From Berberis thunbergii (Eukaryota > Streptophyta > Magnoliopsida > Ranunculales > Berberidaceae): DNA of 64,000 nt. The DNA is taken from the NCBI GenBank assembly GCA_003290165.1, contig QNQO01008271.1, positions 90,471 through 154,470 on the forward strand, written 5' to 3'. The position numbers and the translations under genes were made by a program. Under the pieces are notes generated by a model, which ran no database searches, had not been told where the DNA came from, and worked only from the letters and a program-made list of their open reading frames with translations. This document shows, one piece after another, positions 12,143 to 23,089 of this stretch (within the stretch, counting starts at the first letter, position 1; every line of letters starts with the position of its first letter).

Positions 12143-14482
12143 TGTCCTCCAATATTTCAAGTGCATAATTTCGTTGAGATAAGGCATTCCCTTTCGATGA
12201 CCTCGCGACTTCAACACAAAGGAAATATTTCAATTTTCCTAAATCTTTTAGCTTGAACTTTGCAGCCAGAAATTTCTTTGTTTCTTCAATGTATTGGAGA
12301 TCATTACCTGCCAATATTACATCATCAACCTATACGAGAATTGCAGTAAAGCTATTACCCTTGGATCAGACGAATAATGAGTAATCAGCCTTAGATTGAT
12401 TGTAGCCGGTTGATATGAGAGCGGAGGATAACTTAAGGAACCATTGTCTCGATGCTTGCTTGAGACCATATAAGGACTCGTTCAACTTGCATACTCGAGT
12501 CTCCTCCTTTCCGCCGAATCTAGGAGGAAGACTCATGTACACATCCTCAAAAAATCACCATAAAGAAAAGCATTGTTGACATCAAGTTGACATAAATGCC
12601 AACCCTGTGTGGCTGCAAAAGCAAGGAGAACACGAAAAGTAGTCAATTTAGCAACAAGAGCAAATGTCTCTTTGTAATCAATACATTCAACTTGACTGTA
12701 TCCTTTAGCTACAAGGCGGGCTTTGTAGCTCTCAACACTACCATCTGGATTAAGTTTGATCTTATAGACCCATTTACAACCAACCGAATGCTTGTCAAGA
12801 GGAAGAGGTTGTAGAGTCCAAGTGTTATTGGTTTCTAGAGCATCAATCTCACTTCTCATGGCTTGACGCCACTTTGGATCCTGCATAGTTTGAGGATCAA
12901 AAAGTGGAACATGAGCGACCGGTAGGGGAAGTGTGTCAGACTGGTCAGTGAGGTGATTGTGCATTATGTTAGAAAAATAAGAAAAAGTTTCCTCATGAAA
13001 GATGACATCACGAGAAACAATGATTTTTTTGTGAGTGAGATCATAAACTTTGTATCCTTTTTGCCCGTGAGAATATCCAAGAAAAACACATTGACTAGAA
13101 CGAACATCAAATTTGCTAGGACATTGGGCATGTGTGGAAGCGAAACATAGACAACCAAAGACTTGAAGGTGAGAATAGTTGGGTTGTTTGTTAAAGAGAA
13201 GTTCAAAAGGCATTTTGCCTTTAAGAATAGAGGACGGTGTGCGATTAAGGAGATAGGCAGTGCTGAGAATTGCTTCTCCCCAAAAATGTTTAGGGAGATG
13301 TGCTTGAAATAAAAGAGCATGAGCTACTTTCAAAAGATGTCTATGTTTGCGTTTCGCCACCTCATTTTGTTGGGGCGTAGAGATACAAGAAGTTTGATGG
13401 GTAATGCCTTTTGAAGTATAAAAATCAGTGAGGAGAAATTCAAGTCCATTATCACTGCGAATGGTTTGAATTTTGGAAAAAAAATTGGTTTTCAACATAA
13501 TTAATGAATGAAATTAAGAGTGTGCGTGTGTCAGACTTGTGTTTCATGAGATAAATCCAAGTACATCATGTATAATCATCAACCATGGTGAGCAAATAAC
13601 GCGCTCCAGAAAGGGAACGAACGTGATATCCTCCCCAAATGTCAACATGTAATAAGGAAAAAGGAGTAGTACTCGAAATATTAGATGAGGGGAATTTATT
13701 TCTAGTCTGTTTTGCCAAAGGACAGATAACACATTTATTGGAAACACAAGTACTAGCATCATGAAAAGAGACAAGAAGAATATAGATAGTTTTGTCAGAA
13801 ATGTGACCTAAGCGATTGTGTCATAACACATGATTGTTGTCTTGAGTGATGTGACAAGTGGTGGAAGTTGTGGTGGTGGTACCATCCAGGTAGTACAAAT
13901 CATCAAGCTCAGTTGCTGTCCCAATGATTTTCCCCGAACGAAGGTCCTGTATCAGACAAGAATTATTGAGAAAAATGGTGACAAAAAGAGAATGTTTTGT
14001 GTGTTTGCTAATGGAAATTAAAATTGAGATTAAAAGAGGGAACACAAAGAACATCATGCAAGGTAAAAACAGATGAGAAAGTCACTGTGCCAATGTGTGT
14101 AACAACAACAAGTGTACCATCAGGAAGCTCAACGGTTCGATTGTGGACGGGTTTGGAAACTGTGAGTAAATGAGAGTTATGAACTATATGATCAGTGGCA
14201 TCGCTATCAAGGATCCAAGATGAACGAGAGCCATGAGACTTGAGAGAGAGTATTTTACTTGTTAACTCTGAAATTGAAAGATCATTACCAATATTGTGAG
14301 CCTTGAACTTGTTGTATGGTGATGTGGTGGTGTTGGAACCACTTCTTGTATTGTCGTCCATGGTGCCGGCGGCTACGTGGTGTACTGATGACTTTGACTG
14401 AACCTTGAGTGCTAAAGCCTGATCCTTTAAAATAAGTTTTTTTTAAATCAGTTAGTACACTGACGAAATCTCGAGGTGCCAA
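12143..14482 (-). pseudogene. Copia protease, integrase and RT N-terminal part
   Basis: Read on the minus strand from 14482. A protease has WILDSDATDHI (14200-14240; canonical copia is DSGA, here G changed to D). A GAG-pre-integrase segment follows (CLIQDLRSGKIIGTA, LDDLYYLDG). The integrase has CVICPLAKQ, LHVDIWGG, IRSDNGLEF and TPQQNEVAKRKH, that is, D, D and E retained. RT begins WRQAMRSEIDALETNNTW and continues [36 protein letters not shown]. Defects are a TGA in the integrase (13566-13568), a one-base loss after LYGDF (about 12545), and a TAG at 12330-12332 that replaces the tyrosine of the catalytic YVDD box. RT then runs to the gypsy insertion point. Confidence 0.93.
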
Positions 14483-15225
14483 TAGCCGTGGGTATCTCGA
14501 GGTGCTAATCAGTTGGTGCCAATAGCTTGAGAGGTCTGCTTCTTGTATTTGCTAAAATTCTCGCCCCTCCCTATTTTTTTTTTTTTGTCGATTTAGAAAA
14601 CAAGAGAACAGGATGATGGTTTGATTTTGCTGATGATGGTCGATGGTGGTTCGATCAGTAATGACGGTCCAAGATGATTGTAGTGTTGATCTGAAGATGT
14701 TTGCTGATATGAAGATTGTAGTATTTCGTAGTGATGATCTGATAATCTGAAGATGTTTGTGCTGATGATGGCGACCTCTTGTTGGCGAGTGTTCGGTCAG
14801 TTGTTGTTTCTGATTGATTATGGATCTCTTGATGATGATCTCTGTTGGTCAGATTGATGATAGATCGATTGTTGATGATGGATCTCTGTTGGTGATGGAT
14901 CGATTGTTGATGATCGATTGTTGTTTCTGATTGGTGATGATCAATTGTTGATGATGGATCTCGGGGAAGGGTTTGATTAATCAACTCTGTTGATGGTTGA
15001 TCAATTTTGTTGTTGAAGATCTCTGTTTGAAGAGATAACTCTGTTGATCTCTGTTGATCAAGATGGATAATGATCCATGTTGATCAAGTTGAAGAGATTG
15101 ATGATCCTTGTTTGAAATGGTGTTTGAGTTTTGTGATTGCGTTGAGAAGCAGAGTGGTAAGATTGCGCGGCGGCGGGAGGTGGTTAATCAAAAAATCCTG
15201 GGAGGCGGTTAATAAGAGAAGCCTC
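14483..15225 (-). other. Copia leader region lacking gag, rich in TGATGAT-type repeats
   Basis: Between the primer binding site and protease a copia element should hold about 1 kb encoding the UBN2-type gag and a zinc knuckle. Here only about 740 bp exist. I see no gag motif in any minus-strand frame. Most of 14600-15120 is an imprecise array of GATGATGG, TTGTTGATGAT and TGATCGATTG words. The ORF at 14984-14655 is a translation of that array and is not taken as a gene. The element therefore could not supply its own gag. Confidence 0.75.
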
Positions 15226-15237
15226 GCTCTGATACCA
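15226..15237 (-). promoter_or_regulatory. Copia primer binding site (initiator tRNA-Met)
   Basis: On the minus strand the 5' LTR is followed directly by TGGTATCAGAGC, an exact initiator tRNA-Met primer binding site. It fixes the element orientation and the inner LTR edge. Confidence 0.95.
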
Positions 15238-15420
15238 TGTAAAGAAATTGTATTGTATTATTATTATTTTGTGTTGAATGGAATACAAGCTTATAAAGCA
15301 AACTCTAACCTAACCTTGTAGAGATAGGAAACCTAAGACTTCTATTCTATTCTAACTTTCCTAACCTATTCTGTGACACTTTCCTATTCTGTAACATAGG
15401 TAGACTTCTATTCTTTAACA
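15238..15420 (-). repeat. Copia 5' LTR
   Basis: A 183-bp LTR matching 1392-1618, with the short form of the ATT microsatellite. It begins TGTTAAAG and ends TTTACA on the minus strand, and is followed at 15421-15425 by the TGTTC target duplication. Confidence 0.95.
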
Positions 15421-16285
15421 TGTTCAAAATTTTAAAACTCATTGTTTTTCAAAGGTTTAAAAAAATTGTTTTCAAATATTATCAAATGTGTTTTCAATTT
15501 ATTATCAAGATTTCTTCCAAGTTTTCCGTTGTCTGCATTTTTTAAGCCCAAAAAAATAGCCTAATGAAACCAAATAAAGGCCAAAGTTTTAATCCTGGTT
15601 CATTCAAAACAAACAGTATACTCAACAAGTCGGATACAAACCTTGTTGATAATGTATGGATATCTTTCAAACATGGCGAAGAAGCCGATATGCGAGCTTT
15701 GCTACAAAAACTTTGCAAAAGATTGTCAAAGCTTCAAAAGGCTAATGCCAAATAGCCTACCAGAAATGGAAAATCTAAGGCTTAGTCTTTCATGACCAAT
15801 AATGTAGTAGTCAGACTCTCAAAGGACAAAGTGCATGCTAACATACTTGTGCCTCATCCAATAGCAATGAAAATTAAAAATCCAAAAGGACAACAAACAT
15901 TTAGAAAGTCAATAGTCCAGTACGACCAAGTAGAGCTAGATGTTGTAGATTACAGCCTAGTTGATTATTTAGTGGTCTATCCAAGAAAGTGTTGGTAAAA
16001 TTTCCTTTGGAGAAGCCATGTAGCTAGACATTTGGTAACCGAAAGTCTCTGGGAAAACCCTGTAGTCATGACGTTGGTTAAGCAGTTTTAGTTAGCGGTG
16101 AACAACCTTCAATATAGCAGAACAAATGCATCCAATATAGAATACTAGGGTATCCTTAAACAAAAAATTGACGACAAAGAACAGTTGGTCTAATTTCATT
16201 AAGGATTTTGGAACAAAACTCAATCAAAATTTTCTACTGTTAAAAATGAGATTTTATCAATAATTTTATGCATCATGAAATTTCA

Positions 16286-16680
16286 AGATGAATTTTACAA
16301 TCAACCATTTGTATTACGCATTAATTGCCAATCTGCAAAATAGATATTGAAAAAGAAGTTCAAAACTTTGTTTCAAAACAAAATTTTGAGAGAAGGCAAA
16401 CGCTTTTGTCTTGGACAAGTAAAATTCTTGATTAATATGATAATTTTGGTGGCGGATGTAAACATTTGATAATTTGTAATTAACTTGCAACTGTTGCTTA
16501 ATTGTTGTGTATAATTGATCCAAAAGAAGATTTAGTTAATAGTTTTTTGAAAAATGATCTTCACAATCGACCATTTTTATTACACAATTGTCAATATGCC
16601 AGAGAGATTTTGAAAAAAAATGTTTAAAACCTTGTCTCAAAACAAATTTTTGCCAGATGGCAAACACTTTCATACGTTTT
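16286..16680 (+). repeat. Diverged direct duplication flanking an inverted protease fragment
   Basis: About 125 bp at 16286-16408 (TTTACAATCAACCATTTGTATTAC to GGCAAACGCTTT) is repeated at 16552-16675 with many changes (CTTCACAATCGACCATTTTTATTAC to GGCAAACACTTT). The inverted viral-like protease fragment lies between the copies. Confidence 0.65.
16410..16525 (-). pseudogene. Inverted fragment of the caulimovirid-like protease region
   Basis: On the minus strand this encodes QLYTTIKQ, NYKLSNVYIRHQNYHINQEF, the same stretch found on the plus strand at about 1084-1180 (QLYTTNRQ, NYKLSNVYIHHKNYYINQEF). It is a short inverted piece of the same element, with no protease active site inside it. Confidence 0.8.
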
Positions 16681-16739
16681 TTTTATTTCCTAGTCGAGTT
16701 AATAAAAGGTACTTCAAACTCCATTCTTGAGTTTCACTT

Positions 16740-18155
16740 GTGAATTTCTTCAGGGGAGACCAACAGAGGTCTCGACTCTTATTTCAAAACCCTCCCTTTC
16801 GAGTGAAGAAATTCACTCTTCTTCACTCACCCAGCTACTGGCAACAAATTCAAAGGAATAGACATACAATGACTTCCTCCTCAAATCAAACATCAAAATC
16901 ATTGTATGCCATAATGAAATAAGATGAGATCCCCAAATTGGTTCCTCAGTCCTCTTAAGAAGATTCAAAGCATTTAAGCGAAGACTCATATGTCATGACC
17001 ATAAAAAATATTTTTCTTTGAAATCCTACAAAACAACTGTGCAATCACAATATCAATCCATAAAACAAAACTCATCTCTCCAAATTCTTAAAAAAACAAA
17101 TTCAAACCTCTCAATATGTGACCAAATATACCCTTGAACCAAATTTTCCTTTAGAACCTTATTATGGAAACTCAAATGACCATCGAATCAAAGTAGTTAA
17201 TTTCTTATTTCCTCAAACTGCATCATTCCTTAGTGATGACCCTCACAAAATCAAATTATTCTAGAAGTTTATTCTCGTAGATACATATTCAATCTTAGTA
17301 ACCCACAACAAAGACAAATATGATAATTCCAAAATCACCCATTTCAAGTGCCAAATTCTCAAAATCTTATCCCTAGAAGAATGGAATCAAAGTCCTTTTA
17401 CCCCCAAAAGATTTAGCCAACCCTTTAGTCCCCAAATTTTCAAATATTTTTTTATTATCAAAAAATCTAGTTCAGAGCTTTCTTATTCCAAACTCTAAAT
17501 TGTTCTCATTCATGGTTCTTCATGTTCCGTCTAAACGTCAAATTTAATAGTTACTCTCTTTACTGGTTCTTCCATCAGGTGGTGGATCTGAATGTTCCAG
17601 TCAAAGAAATCTTTCCTCATCAAGTAGAAAAATAATGAAATATTTATAAATCAAATATCAAAGTTTCACAACCCAAAATCTACAAGTATTATCACAATGG
17701 TTATTTGCAAAGTTTTTTGTAGCATGGATCTGTGGCTTGAATTATGTGTTTTCCAAATTCAAGGTATATGTCAATCTACTCAAGCTCCTCCATTTTTGTG
17801 CCGAAGATTAAAAATCAAATAGTGGACATGTTTTGAGTTCTCTGATGTTACAAAACAGACAATGTAAAAGTATTTCAGTCTCAAGATCAAGATAGTATAA
17901 ACTAACAAAGATGATCAATCGTATTTATCAAAACTCAAATCACAAATTTTAGCAGCAACCTCAAAGTAGCAATTGTTCTAGTAAAATATCTTAAATATGC
18001 TCATCTGATGCTGATGAGAACGATGATGCTACTTTTCAGAATAATGCAAAGGAAGATGATTGTTTTGGCCTCTTATGGTCTCAGCAATATACCATTCACC
18101 AAGCTACAAACAAAAGATCTTTTTCACAAATGCTCAAATGTGACTATCAAAATTA
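16740..18155 (+). pseudogene. Endogenous caulimovirid-like fragment B (5' ORF region)
   Basis: This degenerate plus-strand reading starts near 16869 (MTSSSNQTSKSLYAIMK) after an untranslated leader and continues through many stops. Recognisable conserved pieces include KVVNFLFPQTASFLSDDPHK (about 17190-17250) and ILSLEEWNQSPFTPKRFSQPF (about 17365-17430). I read it as the movement/coat protein side of a plant pararetrovirus-like element. The assignment rests on its position upstream of a zinc knuckle/protease block and on recall of similar integrated sequences. It is interrupted at 18155/18156 by a Pack-MULE and continues at 20684. Confidence 0.45.
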
Positions 18156-18345
18156 GGGTTAGTTACCTTTTAACCCCTATTAATTCAGGTGTAACCTTAG
18201 ATGGGTGCTACTAATTATGTAAATTCCATCTAAACCCCATTTTAACCCTTGACTGTTAAATCAACTGGGTTAACTAGCATAAATCATTAATTGTTTTGAA
18301 ATTCCTAAAATATTGCCATGTGCCAAGCACGTGATGGGTACCAAA
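18156..18345 (+). repeat. Pack-MULE left terminal inverted repeat
   Basis: It pairs in inverted orientation with about 20495-20683. Shared features include AACTGGGTTAACTAGC/AACTGGGTTGACTAGC, the ATGGGTGC words and the GCCAAGCACGTG/GCCAAGCATGTG end. Identity is high but not perfect. Confidence 0.9.
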
Positions 18346-18539
18346 CAGAAAATGCTAGAATGTTGTGGGTGGCAAAAGGGTAAAAATAAACAATTAAACA
18401 AATTTTCCTTTCTTCATTTTTCAACAATTTTGTCTGTCTTTTCCCTTGCTTATTTTCTTCATCTTCTTTTTATCCACAGCAGACACCACACTCATCGCCC
18501 TGCCGCCACCACACTTGCGGCCACTCTTCCAACTTCTAT

Positions 18540-18769
18540 GTCTTCTATAGAACCAACCAAACACGATGCATGCAAGATAAAGGATACTACAAGTGGTAAC
18601 CATCCACCTTCTATGATCTTAGTGGATACAACACTCACATACACTCCTTCCATTATGAAAAATACGTTGAAGTAAAGAGCTTCCAACACAAGTGGTGTCC
18701 TCCATATCATGAGCATGTCTAGAGTCAGTAACATGGTGGTTATGAGCATCACTAGGCTACCCACAACAC
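18540..18769 (-). pseudogene. Captured KUP/HAK/KT potassium transporter exon (C-terminal membrane part)
   Basis: A minus-strand exon starts after an intact acceptor (ACTTGGCAG, exon base 18769). It encodes GVVGSLVMLITTMLLTLDML, MIWRTPLVL and KIIEGGWLPLVV. These match the late transmembrane segments of plant KUP/HAK/KT potassium transporters, which move potassium by proton coupling at plasma or vacuolar membranes. The following residues drift away from the family, so the exon is truncated or mutated. It lies 3' of the other captured exon, which is the order of the parent gene. Confidence 0.85.
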
Positions 18770-19569
18770 CTGCCAAGTAAAAGACAAATTAGTGCATAGC
18801 ATCAAGTGATTATAGCTCTGCTTGAAAATTCATGTTCTAAATGTGAGTGTGGTGAGAGATAAAATTACAAAAACAGGTGTTGGGAAATTTTTTTCTGAGT
18901 CAATCTACCTATAAAGGAAGAGAACGTAATTTTTTTTTTTGTGTCAGAATATTACTAAAATCAACAATGAGCTCAAATCTAAAAATATAGTGCTCATATA
19001 ATTTGTGTCAGAAAAAAACATATTTGAATTGAACGTTTATTAAAATGATCAATATCTGCAAATAGAGTTTCAACACCTACATAGGATGAAAATCAAAGCT
19101 ATGATGTTGTATGACTTTTTGGAAAACAGTGTTTGACAGTAGAATACCACCTCCTTATGCAGTACTATCTCCCTTGTTCTAGATTCTACTTATGTAGCAA
19201 CTTTTAGGAAAAAAAAAACACAACAGGATCTATCACAAAGCTAGAAACTTGTAAAGGACAATTTAGTTGATAGAATTAGAAGTGATACATATATCAAGTT
19301 GTTGTGTTCATTGAAAAATCATTAAGGTTGGATAAAAGTTTGAGTAGCAGGCAATGCAAATATGGGGAAGATATAAACCTAACCATGTAGCATGAACTTA
19401 ATGCTTTTGACAATGTGTCATTATTCCCATAATTATATCTAACTTTGGACCTTGTTGGATTAATCAGATTGAGAATTCAAGCAAAATAAATTCAGGTTTA
19501 TGTCATCATACACAAGAGGACTGATATTCTAAGTTCATGGAAGGAGATTAACTCCATAGTGCAACGTAC

Positions 19570-19840
19570 CTGTGATGCAGGGTACTATACCACCAAGCAA
19601 TAACCACCCTTCCTTCCCATTTCTCAAGAAGAAATTAACAATGTAGTGTGGTGACAAGGCTTTGAATATGCTCGGGTAATGATGCACAATGTTGTATATG
19701 CCTCCCATTGGAGTGGTTACTGTCCAGGTACCATGATGGGAGAGAAGAGGAAACTCACGCGTGAAGTACAAAACTTTTGTACCAAAGCCAAAGCAATCAA
19801 AACTACAACGGATATAGTTGATATTAGAGCTAGAAAAGTT
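19570..19840 (-). pseudogene. Captured KUP/HAK/KT potassium transporter exon (middle part)
   Basis: The minus-strand reading gives VVVLIALALVQKF, TSRVSFLFSPIM, then after a one-base deletion TVTTPMGGIYNIVHHYPSIF, KALSPHYI, NGKEGWLLLGG and CITG. It ends at a GT donor (ACAG then GTACG at 19569-19568). NGKEGWLLLGG and CITG are signature motifs of the KUP family. The frameshift near 19727 prevents a functional product. Confidence 0.9.
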
Positions 19841-20494
19841 GGAAATTGATATATAGGTGTAAGATTGAAACAATAATCATCACAGGAATAATAATTCTCA
19901 TCAATGTAACAATACTTCCAATATCTCAAATTTTTTTTTTCCAAACACTCTATAATGCCAAAATCTTTGAAGCTTTCTTCTATTCTCTAAAGTTTGCTTC
20001 TTCTTTATTTTAATACCTTCACAAATTAAATCTGATTGCACATAAGAAAACGTTCTATTCAAATTGGTTTGATTGTAATTATTATCAACCAGTAGACACA
20101 GTGCATCCCACTGGTGCCTATCTTCCGCCTAATTTACAACCAAAAAATTGCAGGGATGCAACATTCAAGCTTAAAATTGCAAGCTTAGACATAATTCTTT
20201 AAAAAAACAATACATATAAATCTTTTATTACCCCCACATAATTTCTATATTTACCATTTGGTACCCATTTTCCCCAGATTGATTTTCGCACATTTCAATC
20301 ATTAGTGAAGTGAAATACACAAATACAATATTTACTTACCTCACCACCAATATCGACTCGTCCACCGACCATACTCTGATGTTCCTCAACTATGATCACA
20401 GTCCCCCTCTTCAGCAGATTGTGGTTTTTCTCTTCAACAGATTGTACAAGTGAAACCTACCTAGGGTTTTGTTGGGATAAAAGGGAAAAGAGGG

Positions 20495-20683
20495 AAGTAA
20501 ACACATGCTTGGCACGTGCTAGTCAAGGGTAAATGAAAATTTTCAAAACAGTTAATGGTTTCTGCTAGTCAACCCAGTTGACTCAATGGTCAAGGCTAAA
20601 ATGGGGGTAGAGAAATTTACACAATTAGTGGCACCCATTTAAGGTTATATCTGAATTAATGGGGGCTAAATAGTAAATAACCC
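20495..20683 (-). repeat. Pack-MULE right terminal inverted repeat
   Basis: This is the inverted partner of 18156-18345. Just inside it, at 20343-20450 on the minus strand, an open segment with VEEHQSMVGGRVDIGGE ends before a GTAAGT-like donor. It may be a third captured exon of unidentified origin. Confidence 0.88.
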
Positions 20684-22980
20684 TCAAAATTATTATCTTT
20701 CACTTTAAATATCCTTTTTTCAAAGATCCTACAAGTCATTTACACCCTCAATAATTTCATACCATGACAAAACCAGAGAAAGAAAACCTCAATTATTCAT
20801 ATCCTTCTAAACTCATCACTTTCATAACCCACATATCAAAATGCCTTTAAGTCATCCATTATCCACCAAATTCAAACCCTATGTCCTCATTTTAGGTTCC
20901 ACAAGCCACTTTATATCACAAATAATTCAGTCCATCACACAAATCCTCAATGATTCTACAATCATCCAAAAGAATGTCAGTTTCAATGTGACCTCACGGT
21001 CACATTGAAACCTTCTATTATTCATATATGTCAAAATCCATCCATCAGCCAAAACATTATCCACTGAAAGTTATTTTCCACTTGCCTCCAATAATTCAAA
21101 AGCACTCAACAAAGTTTTCAAAATCTCAATTATGTTGTCTCTAAATTATCAAGAAATCCAAGGCTCCTTCAAGTCTATAAAATCATGAAAAACAAAGGTT
21201 CAAGACATCTTGCTCCATATTGGACAAAAACATCAAAAAACGTTTACTCCATCTTGAAGTAGTACTCCAAAATAGCCTCAATTAACCCCAAACCTTTCTT
21301 GTGTAAGAATTCAAGTTTTTTAAGTGTATTTCAAAGTAGGAACACTATAAGTTTCTTTAAAGTTAAGTTTTCAAATTCGGGATTGAGCATTGTTGTTACT
21401 GTTGTTTTATTTCATTCATTTGCATTTCAAATTATTAATTATCTTTGGTGTCCTTTGCCTCGAGTCTGTTGTCTTGAGTTGATTCTAGTATCAAAGTCAT
21501 TTAGCCTTAAAATTTCTGGGGAGAACAGTGATCTATCCAAGAAAGTGTTGGTAGAATTTTCATGAAAGTCTCTGGAAAACCCTACAGCCAGATGTCTGGT
21601 AGAAGAAGGTCTTTGGGGAAACACTACATCCAGGACGTTGGTTTAACCGTTGTGGTTAGTCGTGAGAAGCTTTTGAAGCCGTGGGTTAATAGTGTGGTTT
21701 AGGTGGTCCCGTTTTAGGTGAAACCGCTAAACTCGAACAAAAATTTGGCCATCCAAATGTCTTTTTAATCAAAGTTTATCCATTCATCATCCTTTAGGAA
21801 AAATACTCGAACATTGTTAATAGTTTAGAATGTCAAGTATCTGAAAAGAACAAAAGTTACAACAATGATCAATCCCAAAATCCCCAAACCACACATCTAC
21901 GATAGTCAAAACCTATTTTTTTTTCTCAAAACACTGAACAAGTTATAAAATAGAAGAACAAACAACACCAATCAATCATTTCCAAGAAAAAATCCACTTA
22001 TTCATTCCTGAAACATTAGATCTTCACAAAGAACAAAGTTATTAACACATCCATATATAGTTAGTTTAAATTGGAATCAAACCTTTAACAAGATAAGGTT
22101 TAGATGTTGCAGTTTTCATATGTCTGAGAGACTGTAGGCACAATCAATTTCAAGATTCACTGCTAGGACTAGCAGTATTGTCCTTAGGATTAGGACCAAT
22201 ATATTTCAATTGTTACCTAAACATTTCAATAGCCTTATCAGATCAAAATATTTTAGACACCTTAACACGCAATATTCAGTTTTTTTGATTTGAAATGCTA
22301 CCTGGTTCAATATCACTAGCATTGATATAGAAAATCACTTACAAAATCATGAGGACCCAAATCAACCCTCAAGCAAAAGTAGAATATAAAAAAGGATAAA
22401 GAATCATTTTTCAAACAAATGAAGAAAAAAAAATATATCATAGTCCCAACCACTATACAATAGAATCAAGTTATTTTCCTAGTAATATGGTAAGTTCAAA
22501 CTCGTCCAAAACCTCCTCCTCCTCCAAATGAATTATCAGAAATAATATCCTTCGAAGATATACCTATTTAATTATAGTTTTCTTTTAAAAGAAAATAAAT
22601 ATATATCAGTCACAGATTTTCAATCTCCAAGATCATCAATATCATCCTATAAGATTCTTCCTCAGACTCCAAGAATTTCGCCAGTAACAAGGATACATTT
22701 GACAAAGATTTGGCAAAATCCCTAATTTTCTCAAATACCACAACCAATCTATACAAATGATATACAATCAGAAATAACAGAAAAAAAAGTCAAACAAAAA
22801 TCACCTACTCAATATGCGATAGGCAATCCATCTCAAATATATGTTTTAGACAAAACATTCACACTAGATAAATGTTACATTAAAAAAATACACTTAAGAC
22901 TGCAATGTAGCAAAAAAAAAAAAAAGATTATATTCAATAACCAATGAAGAACAAAGAGTATAATTAGGCAAAATATTTTA
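20684..22980 (+). pseudogene. Caulimovirid-like block continued, heavily degraded
   Basis: This is the continuation of the viral-like host sequence after the Pack-MULE. It is AT-rich with many stops in all frames. The ORF at 21299-21565 overlaps the segment repeated from 15975-16100 and does not resemble a known protein. I see no RNA gene or regulatory site. The segment is assigned to the viral-like block by continuity and by the zinc knuckle and protease remnants downstream. Confidence 0.35.
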
Positions 22981-23089
22981 TGAATTTTGCGAAAGATTTA
23001 ATGTCAACATACCATTTATCCAAGGGCTTGAGAATCGTTATTTAACAAATAAGAATATAAGAACAAACACACCCGTACAAGAACCAAAA

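Larger units (their letters stand above)
1392..15420 (-). mobile_element. Ty1/copia LTR retrotransposon, minus strand, split by a gypsy insertion
   Basis: The element is bounded by LTRs beginning TG and ending CA (1392-1618 and 15238-15420) and by an exact 5-bp target duplication, TGTTC, at 1387-1391 and 15421-15425. On the minus strand the order is 5' LTR, a primer binding site complementary to initiator tRNA-Met, a leader lacking recognisable gag, protease, integrase, reverse transcriptase, RNase H, a purine-rich tract and the 3' LTR. This is the copia order (integrase before RT). Removing the nested gypsy element leaves about 4.3 kb. The LTRs differ at roughly 5 of 180 aligned positions by eye, apart from a microsatellite expansion. 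Several stops and frameshifts make it defective. It resembles Ale/Ivana-type copia elements, but the lineage is uncertain. Confidence 0.95.
15426..16739 (+). other. Endogenous caulimovirid-like, mostly non-coding segment
   Basis: This sequence resumes the viral-like host DNA interrupted by the copia element. It is AT-rich and without a convincing ORF; short open stretches at 15564-15755 and 15792-15998 match nothing I recognise. A segment at 15975-16100 is repeated at 21530-21660 (shared words such as CCAAGAAAGTGTTGGTA and GACGTTGGTT), suggesting that both blocks come from one element family. The segment lies just before the start of a new plus-strand ORF series at about 16740, so it may be the leader or intergenic region of the next copy. 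Confidence 0.4.
18156..20683 (-). mobile_element. Pack-MULE carrying potassium transporter (KUP/HAK/KT) exons
   Basis: This 2528-bp element has terminal inverted repeats of about 190 bp that begin GGGTTAGTTACC (left) and GGGTTATTTACT (right, inverted). It is flanked by an exact 9-bp duplication, TCAAAATTA, at 18147-18155 and 20684-20692. Long TIRs, a terminal G and a 9-bp duplication define the Mutator superfamily. There is no transposase ORF. Its interior holds at least two exon-like segments of a KUP/HAK/KT potassium transporter on the minus strand, with splice-site remnants, so it is a gene-capturing non-autonomous MULE. It sits inside the caulimovirid-like block. Confidence 0.92.

Noticed and set aside
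14655..14984. A 109-codon minus-strand ORF rich in His, Ser and Ile (HHQ and NNRSI words)
   Set aside because: It is a translation of the TGATGAT-type array in the copia leader, not gag.
18313..18675. A 120-codon plus-strand ORF in the Pack-MULE
   Set aside because: It lies opposite the captured transporter exon and has no family resemblance; the minus-strand reading is the meaningful one.
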